NCBI GenBank assembly: GCA_016647705.1
Contig: CM028333.1
Location: forward strand, 6,975,616-7,039,615
DNA: 64,000 bases
Source: Eucommia ulmoides
Lineage: Eukaryota; Streptophyta; Magnoliopsida; Garryales; Eucommiaceae
Direction of reading: 5' to 3'
Under the pieces are notes generated by a model. The model was not told the origin of the DNA. It did no database searches and saw only the letters and a list, made by a program, of their open reading frames with translations. Numbering within the stretch: position 1 is the stretch's first letter; every line of letters starts with the position of its first letter. A program made the position numbers and the translations under genes. Below are positions 46,674-57,900 of this stretch, one piece after another.

Positions 46674-48714
46674 GAGTTGTTTACATTTATAATATAAATT
46701 TAAAATAAAATTACTGAAATAGTTCACTTTTTAACTTATTTACGGAATTAGAGCTACCCGGGGTTCGAAACCCCGGGTTTGTGGGGCCGGCGGTATACCT
46801 GGGGTTCGGAACCCCAGGTATACAATTTTATTTTTATTTATTTATTTATTTTTTTGGGTATACGGGTTTATACCCGGGTTTTGGTACCCCGGGTTCTATG
46901 TAGAACCCGGGGGAACCAAACCCCGGGTATAACCCGCCGAATTAAAAAAAAAAAAAAAAAATCATCGTTTTTGCCCAAAAAAATTTTAAAATTTTCGGCA
47001 ATTTTAAACTGATTAACGATGGTCTATCGATATTTTAAATAAATCTAATTTTTTTTGTGCATAAATTAGGTTCAAAACACTACATAATGCTTTTTACAAC
47101 ACTAAAAACGGACAAGTGGATAAATTTTAAAAAATCGCCAAAATTGACCAGATGAGTTGTTTCGATAACGGCGGAATTTTTTTCGGCAATTTAGAATTAA
47201 CAAAATATTGCATGTCCGTAACAGAAATGAATTAAATTTTTTGTATATAAATTATGTTCATAACACTACATAACAAAACTTAGAACACTAAAAACAGACA
47301 AGTGGATGAATTTTAAATAATCGTCAAAGTTGATCAGACAAGTTGTTTCGATGACAATGCAGTTTTTTTGAAAATTTTGAATTAACAAATAATGGTCGTC
47401 TATCCATAACAGAAATGATCCTAATTTTTTCATATACAAACTACGTTCTTAACGCTAAATAATAAAATCGAGAACACCAAAAATGGATAATATGTTATCG
47501 AGAGAAAATAAAACTTACGTAAAACAATAGAAAAAGTTTGGATGGACATAATTTTGTGCTCGGTGGTTCGTTTGGGGCGATTTGTTTTTTGATTTCTGGT
47601 ATTTTTTCGAGATCTAGACGCCGCAAACAGCCGTAGGCGGTTTGGTCCAGTATTTTTTTAAATAAAGCCCATTTTCACCTTCAATTTTGGATTCGAAGTG
47701 TTAGGTGAATAAATTTATAATCTTCGTTTGGAACGTGTGTCTTGTTCTATTGATAAAATTGAAATCTTTAAAAGCCAGAGTGATGACTCACATCAGACCC
47801 AACTTTTAAAAAAAAAAATTACCCCCAACAGATCACCGAGCGCAAAGTTATGTCCATCCAAACATTGAAGAGCAATATAGTGTTTTTTGAAACGTTGAAG
47901 AGTAATAAAATGTTATGATAATAACCATTATTTAAAAATTATTCACTAATCCGTTTTTGGTATTCTCGATTTTATTATTTAGCATTATGAATGTAGTTTC
48001 TATACAAAAAAATCAAGATCATTTATGTTACGGATAGACGATCATTTTTTGTTAATTCAAAATTTTTAAAAAAATTGCATCATCATCGAAACAACTCGTC
48101 TGATCAACTTTGACAATTATTTAAAATTCATTCACTTGTCCGTTTTTAGTGTTCTAAGTTTTGTTATGTAGTGTTATGAACATAGTTTATATACAAAAAA
48201 TTTGGTTCATTTCTGTTATCGACATGCAATCTTTTGTTAATTCTAAATTGCCGAAAAAAATTCCGACGTTATCGAAACAACTCATCTGGTCAACTTTAGC
48301 GATTTTTTAAAATTCATCCACTTGTCCGTTTTTAGTGTTGTAAAAAATATTATGAAGTGTTTTGAACCTAATTTATGCACACAAAAATTAAATTTATTTA
48401 AAATATCGATAAACCACCGTTAATCAGCTTAAAGTTGCCGAAAATTTTAAAAATTTCTTGGACAAAAAGAAATTTTTTTTTTTTTTTTTTTTTTCAGCGG
48501 GTTATACCCGGGGTACCAAACCCCGGGTATAAACCCCGTATACCCAAAAAAAAAAAAAAAAATCGTATACCCGGGGTTCGGAACCCCGGGTATACCGCCG
48601 GCCCCACAAACCCGGAGTTCCAAATCCCGGATAGCTCTAATTTCGTAAATAAGTTAAAAAGTGAACTATTTTACTAATTTTATTTTAAATTTATATTATA
48701 AATGTAAACAACCC
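46674..48714. mobile_element. Mutator-like element with ~0.8-kb inverted arms
   Basis: 2041 bp with a perfect 10-bp target duplication TAAACAGTAT (46664-46673, 48715-48724). The ends are GAGTTGTTTACATTT / AAATGTAAACAACCC. The inverted arms run about 46674-47500 and 47890-48714, with GGGGTTCG/CCCGGGTATA-rich subterminal palindromes near 46760-46930 and 48495-48630. A unique core of about 390 bp has no ORF. The long arms and 9-10 bp target duplication fit non-autonomous Mutator-like (TIR-MULE or foldback) elements. Confidence 0.85.
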
Positions 48715-49044
48715 TAAACAGTATACCCATCGTTAGGAATGCTGGATTTGATTATTATTTTTTTTCAATTCTAGTGTTAGCAACATCAGGTGTACTTATC
48801 CGGTGTTATGGATACCGAGTAACTCCTGTTTTTAAAATAAATTGGATGTATGCTTTTTTAAAATTAAAGTTTTTAATTTATAATTTTTTTTGATAAACAA
48901 CACTCCAAACCTGCCTCGTGGTTCGGAAAACCGTGTCTAACGCCTAGAATATTATATTATATAAATTAATAATTTGTGTTTTGGAGTCTCTATTGCGCGT
49001 TCTTCCCTCTGAAAGCTATCAATACTCATTCATGGTAGTTTGGG

Positions 49045-50010
49045 AGGTATAATATTATGTCACTTATCTCCCATATAAATTTTTTTTATCATGATTTTTT
49101 TTATCTGTTTTATTCAAACACCACTTACTTCACTTATTGAAAAAATAATAATTTTTTTATTATAATACTAATTTTACCTTTAACTATTTAAAAAATAATT
49201 AAATAATAAAAAACTAAATTACATAAATAATCTTTTAATTTATATATATTCATTTAATTTATATATATTCATTGTCACCTCCTACCACTACACCCATCGC
49301 CATCACCACCTCCCACCACCAGCCGCCACCTCCCACGGCCACCGCCCACCACCTTTCACTGCCACCACCCACCCAACACCACCTCCTACTATCGCCGCCC
49401 ACCACCACCACTTTCTACCGCTGCTACCACCTACCACCCTCTGCCACCTCCTACTACCGCCACCCACCACCCCCACTACCACTATCCACCCCCATTTTAA
49501 AAAAATATATATTTTTTTTAACCATTTCATTAACCTCTCTCTCTCTCTCTCTCTCTCTCTGGTGATGGTGGAGGTTGGTGGTGGCGGCGGTGGGTAGTGG
49601 TGGCGATGATGGGTGGTGGTGAGGGAGTTGGCGGTGGGTGACAGGAAGTGGTGGTGGGAGTTGGGTGGTGGCGGTGGGTGGTGTTGTGTGGCAGCGGTGG
49701 GAGGTGGCAGAGGGTGGTGGGTGGTGGCGGCGTTAGGAGATGGCGGTGGATGGTGGGAGTTGGGCAGTGGCGGTGAGAATTGAGTGGTGGTGAGAAGTAA
49801 ATATAATTATTTAAAAAAATAAGGATAAAAAATATAATTTTAAAAATATAGAAGTGCTAATGAATTTTTTTTTAAAATAACCTAAGGATAATTTTGTTCA
49901 ATGGGAATGGGAGACAAGTAGTGTTGGAACAAAAAGACAGAAAAAATTTATGGTATTTACAAAATGATAAGAGAGATAACTAATATAATACAAAATTATA
50001 AGAGATGTCA
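49045..50010. mobile_element. Hairpin MITE-like insertion with CCACC/GGTGG arms
   Basis: About 950 bp absent from the paralogous blocks. Imperfect inverted ends (ACTTATCTCCC...AAACACCACTTAC vs the complement of 49905-49990). Inner arms are C-rich CCACC repeats (49275-49495) and G-rich GGTGG repeats (49560-49795), separated by a (CT)n run at 49535-49560. The transcript would fold back, and the G-rich strand could form quadruplexes. Exact termini uncertain. Confidence 0.6.
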
Positions 50011-50012
50011 AT

Positions 50013-50297
50013 GATATATATTCATATTCATCGCAACAAGATTTCTAAATACTTAATTTAGATATATAGGATAACTGTTTATACCATCTACTTTTTTATT
50101 ATGTGAAAGATATATACCCATATTCGTAGCAACAATATTTCTAAATACTTAATTTAGATATATAGGATAACCGTTTATACCATCTACTTTTTTGATGTGA
50201 ATGATATATACCCATATTCATAGCAACAAGATTTCTAAATACTTAATTTAGATATATAGGATAACCGTTTATACCATCTACTTTTTTGTTATTTTGC
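50013..50297. repeat. Three ~95-bp tandem copies across a TE junction
   Basis: Copies begin GATATATA at 50013, 50109 and 50203. Each contains host promoter sequence (CATAGCAACAAGATTTCT) followed by the first about 35 bp of the adjacent inserted element (GATAACCGTTTATACC). Paralogous blocks are single-copy. Confidence 0.85.
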
Positions 50298-51874
50298 TAA
50301 AATTCAAAAATCTATCCAGTCTTTGGAAAGATACGGATCACCCCCTCAAAAAGACATAAATATCCTTAAAAATATATTTTTTTATTTTTTTATTTTTTGA
50401 AAAATTCCCTAATACCCTCTCTGTTTTTCAATTACATTTTATACCCATTAAAGTGCAAGACTAATCCAAAATTTAGGGATAAAAATGTATTTCTTTCCCC
50501 CAATTTCATCATCTTCTTCGTGGTCCCTCTCTCCTTCAATTTTTGCTGCCGTCGTCAACCTTCACAGCCGTAAGCCGCTCCAAGCTCCGTCATCCAGATC
50601 TAGTTCTCTAATCGTCGCAAGAGCTCTAGATCTGGAGTTGAAGATTACATCGTCCAGCGTATGAATGAGAGAAGAGATTAGGAGTTTAGGCTTCCTAGAC
50701 GACGCCGCCGCCTCATCCTTACAGTCAATCGTCGTGGTCCTGCGATTTTCGACGGGAGTTTTGAGCACGGATCGAGCTACGTCCTAATCTCTCCAAGCAT
50801 CAGCGTCATCTTCTTCGTTGCGAACCGTTTCTGCGATTGCGGCGCCGACGGGCTTTCGGCGACGACGCGAAGAGGAGCTCCGGAGTCCGTCTTCGTCCAC
50901 AAGTTGATCTTGAACCCCAAATCTGTTGCGTTTTCCGACGAGATCTCGACGATTTTCTCACAGATCGGGGATTTGAGGTAAGCTGGTGATTTGTTCTGTG
51001 ATCTGAATTTTCTGCGAATTTGTGTCCCTAACTTGCTGTTGTGGGGTTACACTCGTCGGAACGGTTCTGTTTCCAGCGGCGAATGTGACCTTGGTTAGGG
51101 AAAGGAGAAGAGCTCGGAGGATAACAATGGAGGAAATGAGGACAAGTTTCTCACCTGACTTTTTTGTAGAGAGAAACGTCATTTTTATTTTTTTGGTATA
51201 CCCACTAGTGACCTTCTATCCACAGATTCCACACAGAGTGAAATAATATCTCGCTAGTGTAAGTGGTATTACCGCTTATTCCCATGGTTCCAGTCAATAT
51301 ATAGGGTTTCGATCTTCAGGGAAAATGATTTTGGGAATTGAGTGTTTCGATCTTCAGGATTTCGATCCACAACCTCCTATTCATCCTCGGATTCAACGCC
51401 TTCGGCGGCTTCCCGGTGTTCTTCCCCTTCCTACTGAGCGCCATCGGAGAAAACAAGGACGGGATCTAGGAGAAATTCCGACGAGAAGTGAGGGAGAAAT
51501 CCAAGTCGGTGTGGTGGTAGTGTGTTGTTTGGTTCGATGGTGGTGTGTGGTGTGTGGTGTGTGGTGGTGGTGTGCTGTTCCGTGGTGCAGTGACAAAGAA
51601 GAAGAAGAAGAAGATGTGGAGAAGCATAAAAAATAAAAATAAAAAAGTGTGAAAAAAAAAACATGGACTAAGGGCAAGTTGGTAATTACACAGATCATAT
51701 TATTTTGTAATTTTTATTTATTTTATTTTTTTTTAATGTCAGGTTAATAAAAGTAAAATGGTCAGTTCATTAAAAAAAAAAAAAAACTGTAGCGAGGGGT
51801 CACCTGTTAGTTTTGATAAATAGGGGGTATATGTAGAATATCACAATAGTTAAGGGAGGTAAATAGTATTATTC
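50260..51874. mobile_element. Pack-type element with gene-like GC-rich core
   Basis: About 1.6 kb missing from blocks 1 and 2. Flanks ATATATAG / ATATATAA suggest a degenerate 8-9 bp target duplication, and block 2 has a single ATATATA at the site. Ends are AT-rich and similar in inverted orientation, while the core (50540-51590) is GC-rich with exon-like frames, e.g. 50562-50768 (-) and 51325-51470 (+), and a GAGGTAAG donor-like motif at 50974. This contrast is typical of Pack-MULEs that captured host gene pieces. I do not recognise the source gene. Confidence 0.55.
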
Positions 51875-52061
51875 ATATATAATAATATGAATGATTTGAC
51901 CCCAGACGAAGTTTTGATGGTGGAAGTTATTGACTTGATCGTATGTATATATACAAGTCGTTCTACACTGCCTAAAGAACATGAAGCTTTCCGAGAATCA
52001 ATCTAGCTCGTTGTTGGTAGTGAATTGAAATCCTATAAAAATTTAGATTTTTGTGGTGGTG

Positions 52062-54802
52062 ATGGGCGGCAAAAGCTCGAGAGAGGCACCTTCTTCATCT
52101 TCTTCTACTGGTTTATTTTCATTCAACTATCATGGCTACCCACAATCATCTCCACGTCCTTACAGCAACTTTGGATATCAAATCCCCCAGACACAAAGCC
52201 GGCCGCTGGACAGAAGATACTCTAGGATAGCCGACAACTACAAGACTCTGGACGAGGTTAGACTTGTAAAAAAAGAAACCTTAAATTCGCAGAATGTTTC
52301 TTATTATTACTTGTAATCCTCAGGTTACTGCAGCTCTAGCCAACGCTGGGCTAGAGTCCTCCAATCTTATTGTTGGTATCGATTTCACAAAGAGCAATGA
52401 GTGGACAGGTTTCCCTAAATTTCCTTACAACCTTTTCTTTTACTTCTTAATTTTTTCTATAAGCAAACATCAAAAAAAATGAAAACCTTTTTTTTTTTTT
52501 TTTTTTGGATGAAAATCAGGTTCAAGGTCTTTCAACAGGCGAAGCTTACACAGCATTGGAAATGGTCTGAATCCCTATGAACAGGCGATTTCCATCATAG
52601 GGAAAACCTTATCGGCTTTCGATGAGGATAACCTCATTCCTTGTTATGGATTCGGAGACGGTAACTAAATTTCAGAGAATCACTTAATGTTGTGTAACTA
52701 TGTACTTTTTTTCATATATATATATATATATATAATCAATTTTTATTTTTGCAGCCACAACGCATGATCAAGATGTATTCAGTTTCTACTCAGACGCGAG
52801 CTTTTGTAATGGATTTGAGGAAGTATTGGGACGATATAGAGAAATAGTACCCCATCTTCGACTTGCAGGTGCCCCCCTCCTCCTCCTGCGTGTACTCAAC
52901 CGATTCTCTGCCAGATTGTTCCTTCAGATCATCATTATTTTATTTTTCTGTGGCAGGACCAACATCATTTGCACCAATCATTGAAATGGCCATGACAATT
53001 GTAGAGGAAAGCGGTGGCCAGTACCATGTTTTGCTCATAATTGCTGATGGCCAGGTGCTTCACTCCCCCTCCCCCAACAATTTTTTTTTTTTTTTTTGTA
53101 CATAATTCGATAATCTCCATGAAAAATATTCGTTCTATTAGGTGACGAGGAGTGTTGATACTCATCGAGATCATCTCAGTGTACAGGAGCAAAAGACCAT
53201 TGATGCTATTGTAAAAGCAAGGTAAAGGATTTATTTTTCTTGTGATTGAGCACTTTTGTAGAGAAATTAAGAATAGTACTCATCGAAGAGAAAATCGTTT
53301 ACGGTGGTTTGGACATGTGTATAAAAGACCCATAGAAATATCAGTGAAAAAATGTGATCTAGTTCGAGTGTGAAGGCTACTAGAGGGAGAGATAGATCTA
53401 AAAAGGCTTGAAACGAGACTTTGATGGAATTAAACCTGACTGGGAAAATGATCCATGATCGATCACTATGGCGTAAACAGATTCATGTAGCAAATCTTAT
53501 TTGAGTGAGACAAAGGCTTAGTTGTTGTTTGTTGTTGATTGAGCACTTTTGGGGTTGTGTTTCAAGGAAGAATTTCTCATGTGCTTTGTTTAAATTTCAG
53601 TGAATATCCACTGTCAATAGTTGTAGTTGGGGTGGGTGATGGTCCTTGGGACATGATGAAGGAGTTCGACGACAACATTCCTGCTCGAGCTTTTGATAAT
53701 TTTCAGGTTTGAAAGTTTTCCTTCCCATAATTAAATGCAAACATTTTTTCGTATCGTAAAAATAATTACATGTAACATTTCACATATAGTTCGTGAGCTT
53801 CACAGAGATTATGCAGAAGAATGTTGATCCATTGAGACGAGAGACTAAATTCGCTTTGGCTGCCTTGATGGAGATTCCATCTCAATATCAAGCCACTCTC
53901 GAGTACAATATATTAGGGTAAGAAAAAAAGTTCTATTTTTTACTTCTTTTTTTTTTTTTTTTTTTTTTTTGCAAAAATAAACGCTATATTTATCTTGTTT
54001 TTAGCAGGCATAGGACGGGTAATGCTCCAAACAGGATTCCTCTTCCTCCTCCTCTTCATGTCAGGGCTCCTCGTTCAATCAATTTCCAGCAGATTGCCAT
54101 GAATTCAACTTCTCTTCATAATGCTCGGGTAATGAAGCTGCATATTGGGTTTTTGTTTTCTGGTTAAATCGCACTTTACGCCCTTGACGCTTGCGGACAA
54201 TCTCAATCATGTTTTGGCCATTGTAATTGCCAAAGAAGCATCACTTGCATCACACGTGTTAATCTTTTCTCCTTTTTTTTTTTTTTTTTTTTTTTTTTTC
54301 CATCACGATGCTCGTGTGATGCACTTGTTTTTACTTTGACAACTTAAGATGCCCAAAACGAGTTGCTTAAACCAATTAGAGACAAAAATCAAAATTCAAA
54401 AAAGTGTTGAAATTAGATCATAGGGTACATTGCAAAAATTAAAACATGAGGCGGCACATTGAGATCACAATCAAATTCCAAGCATGCAAAATGTGATTTA
54501 CCCCTGTTTTTTCTTTAGGACTATTAATTATTTTACTCCATTTTTTGTGATAAAATCTGGACAGATGTGCCCTATTTGTCTAAGTAACCCCAAGAACATG
54601 GCTTTTAGCTGTGGGCATCAGGTAATGAAGTAACTCAAACACCACTACTTCTATCTTTTTCTTCTGATATACATATATGAGAAGTTTGTTTTGATGTTCT
54701 GAATTCTTGTTCAAACAGACTTGCTGCGAATGCGGAATCAACCTTCAGCTATGCCCGATTTGCAAGAGCTCAATTACTACCAGAATAAAGCTCTATTCTT
54801 AG
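52062..54802 (+). CDS. RGLG: RGLG-type E3 ubiquitin ligase (copine/vWA + RING)
   Basis: Eleven exons: 52062-52256, 52324-52408, 52520-52660, 52755-52868, 52957-53054, 53142-53221, 53601-53706, 53790-53917, 54005-54128, 54565-54621, 54719-54802. All junctions are GT-AG and phases agree, giving 403 aa. The start ATG gives M-G-G-K-S-S, an N-myristoylation signal as in Arabidopsis RGLG1/RGLG2, and so membrane targeting. A Ser-rich tail is followed by the vWA/copine domain (about 66-320) with MIDAS D85-x-T87-x-S89, T181 and D209, a Pro stretch (PLPPPL), and a C3HC4 RING: C359, C362, C373, H375, C378, C381, C388, C391. The family acts in ubiquitination (K63-type chains reported for RGLG2) in auxin, ABA and drought responses. 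The length is slightly short for RGLG1/2. Intron 6 holds a LINE. It converges with GLE1; a dead copy is at 7701. Confidence 0.93.
53259..53535 (+). mobile_element. LINE fragment in RGLG intron 6
   Basis: 277 bp with a 16-bp target duplication TGATTGAGCACTTTTG (53243-53258, 53536-53551) and a (TTG)n-like tail. The paralogous intron at 8872-8955 has a single GAGCACTTTTG, an empty site. Same family as 27487-27783. It enlarges intron 6 from 84 to 379 bp without touching the splice sites. Confidence 0.92.
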
Positions 54803-54905
54803 GGTACATTGTCTGAACAACTATAATAATTTCATAGATATAAAAACACCTTGTACAGTTTGCAGCAAAAAAACGTACAATACAGGGCTATAATGTAATT
54901 TGTGA
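54803..54905. terminator. 103-bp convergent RGLG/GLE1 intergenic
   Basis: The two stop codons are 103 bp apart, so the 3' UTRs and cleavage sites of the two genes must overlap or lie inside each other. AATAAT occurs near 54825 on the plus strand; no canonical AATAAA was seen. The same spacing (about 100 bp) survives in the dead copy at 10569-10668. Confidence 0.55.
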
Positions 54906-57900
54906 CTAGTAGTAGGACCTACTCGACGAATAATAATAGTTCTGTTGCTGCTCAGATTCAGGAACAAAAGTGTGAGATAACAAAGAACTCTGCAGTCGCC
55001 ATCCATCTGGCTCCTTCAAGTGCTGGTTCGATTCAAGATATGTCTGAATGTTCATTATCACCTTGTTCAAACTCGGATCTCCTCGTTCTTTTAGCGCATT
55101 TAGAAAATATCGAGCAATGACATTCAGTATTTTCTTGAATTGGGATTTGTATTTTCTGTATAGCGCGAATCCCGCCATCTGGATAAACAACAGTACATTT
55201 TCAGAAGAATTTTTTTTAGGTATAATAGATACATACAATATTACAAATTATCTTTTCATTGATTTTAACTATGAAATTACACATCTAGTTGTTATTAACT
55301 TGATATATTTAATTTAGTTGGTTGATATTGACCGAAGGACAAAATACTTCTTCCGATGACTAAAAAATGGGATTCTTATCATATAATCCTCTATTTTTTG
55401 TATTTAAATTTGTATCCCATCTACAGAGAAACTTAGAACGTGTTTGGTAAATCCATTTCCGTTCCCATCTCATCACAAATTTTGGGATTGATTCCAAAAT
55501 TCTTTAGGGTTGGAGAAAAAAAAATTGATTTTTTTCATTCCCTAAAAACTCATCCCAAAAAAAGGACATGCTGGAAATTAAAGAAATTGTTAATAAGGTT
55601 CCTTGATCATCTTTTGTTAGGCTCATAAGATGATTTTTTTTCCACTTTTTTTATTTGTTTAGGGTATATTGATTGTTTATGCTTTTAATTTTGAAAACAT
55701 GCACAAATATAAATCAGATAATAATTTTTAGTATATAAAAAGAATATGCATATTTCTCCAAAAAAAAATTGCTATTGAACAGTAAACTATTGGTTATGAA
55801 ACACTGTTTGTCACCTTTGACAAAAAGGTTTCGTTACACAATTGTATTTTTGCCACTAAAAATCATACTTAATCAAATTGAAAATCTATTGTAAAATAAG
55901 TACAGTGTTTATATTATGTCAATATTTTTAGATATCTATTTTTAATTAATGTTTATTTTTTTGAATTTGGAGTCATTTTATATTTATTATCATACATTTA
56001 AAAAAAAACAATTGTTGAAGAAACAATTCTAGAACAATGTCGTTACCAAACGCGATTCTGTTCCCAGAAGGAAATAGAATTTTCATCACATCCCAAGTAG
56101 GATGGAAGAAGTGGAAAAACTAACCAAACGCCACCTTAGTTACTTTTTAATCCTTACCAACTCATTTTTTTAGTTCTTATCAATATTTTACTTAACATTA
56201 ACTAAGATATCAAACACAAATTCCACATCTAGTTAGCATTAACTCGATAGGTTGATGTTAATTGAAGGACTAAAAACTCATTTGAAAGACTATAAATAAA
56301 GAGAAAAAAAAATGAGGATTAGAAAAAAATTGTAAGTGATTTGTTTCAAGAACAATATGCTAATTTCCCCCTAAAAAGGAAAAAAAAAAAACAAAATATG
56401 GATAAAAACTTATAAGTGAATTATTTCAAGGACAATAATTTTCCCTAAGTCACCGTTTGGGTTAAAAAAATACTTTTTTTAAAAATTGAAAAAATAAAAA
56501 CATTATTTTAAGTGTGTTTTTCAAAATGTAAAATATAGTTTTTTTTGTATATATATATATATATCATAAAAGATCGAAGGAGATCAATGGACTAGGACCT
56601 CTCCACCAACTATTTTTCAATCATTTATGATTTATTTTTCTTATTTCTTTTTGAATTAAGAGATAAGTTAGAGGATAATACTAATATATAATATTTACAT
56701 TATTAAAAAAACTTTTGATTTTTTGCTTTTACTTTTAAGCGAAAGTACATTTTGCCAAAAAAAAAATCCTTTTAAAAAGTAATTTAAAAAAAGGTTACCA
56801 AAAGGTGCCTAACATTTTATAGATGAATTTTTTTCAAGGTATAATAAACACATCTTTCATATTGAGTTACCTCAAGGAATGATTGAAGAGCCACTGCCGT
56901 ATATATGTTTGCTGGAAGAGCATTCAGGAATCTAGCAATCCATGCCCAACCTTCTTTAAGACCATGCAGGTTTTCGACACCCGTTACATCAGTCTGCCAA
57001 ACAAGTTTAGTTCCAAGTTATTTCTCATAAAAATCAGAAGCAAAAATATTAAGATAACAAAGCACCGGAACACAAATGTGTAAAAAAAAGCGTCAAACTC
57101 AAACCTGAACTATAGCCCCGTATAGCTTCATATATGAACTTAACCGTTCTATATAGCTGTCGGTGCTTTCAATCTTGCCATCATCTTCTTGGTATCCGAT
57201 AGCTTTATAGTAAGCTTCTTTTGATTCGAATGCTGACTGAAATAGAAAGGAAGTTTTGATCAACCAAGTGACAACAGTGAACAAAATCGACAATAGTAGC
57301 ATAATTAATCACAAACGGTGGCCCAAAAAAAACATAAAGAACAAGACAAAAAAAAACAAAAAAGTTCAACCTTCTCATATGTATATATATAATATATATT
57401 ATAACTCAGGATGATTGAGCTCTATTAGTGGAGATGTGAACTAAATCTCAACAATTCAATTGAAAAGATGTTTTCATCCCTTCGATTACATATTTGGAGA
57501 AATCTTAGCCTTTCTATAGATCATAATTACCTTGTAGAGCTACAACATTCTAATTAAAAATATATAACTAATTATTAGAGGTAATTAATAGTTAAAATTT
57601 ATAATTTATAATTTTAAATTACATAAAATCATTTTTTTATTAAATAATATTAAAATATGCCTTTAGGCATAGGCACTCCCTAGTATACAACTATACATAT
57701 ATATATGTATTTATATCCATAGCTTTGGATCAATCAAGCAACAAAATAATGGATGAAGCAGGAGATAATGCTGTAGGAAGTTGGGCCTAACTCACTCACA
57801 AAAGACGCCTTGAAATAGGAGAATTGCCCTAGACTTTATATATAGCACAGAATCAGGTAACATGAGTGATGTGGGATTCAACACACCCCCTCACGTGCAA

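Larger units (their letters stand above)
48895..52061 (+). promoter_or_regulatory. RGLG upstream region, copy 3 (intact gene)
   Basis: Matches block 2 at 48895-49040 and 51880-51960, but is split by two insertions (49045-50010 and 50260-51874) and a triplication. The proximal part has TATATATAC at 51946-51954 and a second TATA-like CCTATAAAAAT at 52031, with ATG at 52062. If the first is used the 5' UTR is about 80 nt. Confidence 0.55.

Noticed and set aside
48541-48630. CCCGGG-rich palindromes as transcription terminators
   Set aside because: They are the mirrored subterminal part of the Mutator-like arm; no adjacent gene.
49272-49565. Pro/Thr-rich 97-aa frame
   Set aside because: Translation of a CCACC simple repeat in a hairpin element.
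51325-51636. 103-aa frame as a real gene
   Set aside because: Part of the Pack-type core; ends in a GTGGTG/GAAGAA simple repeat, no start context or conserved domain recognised.
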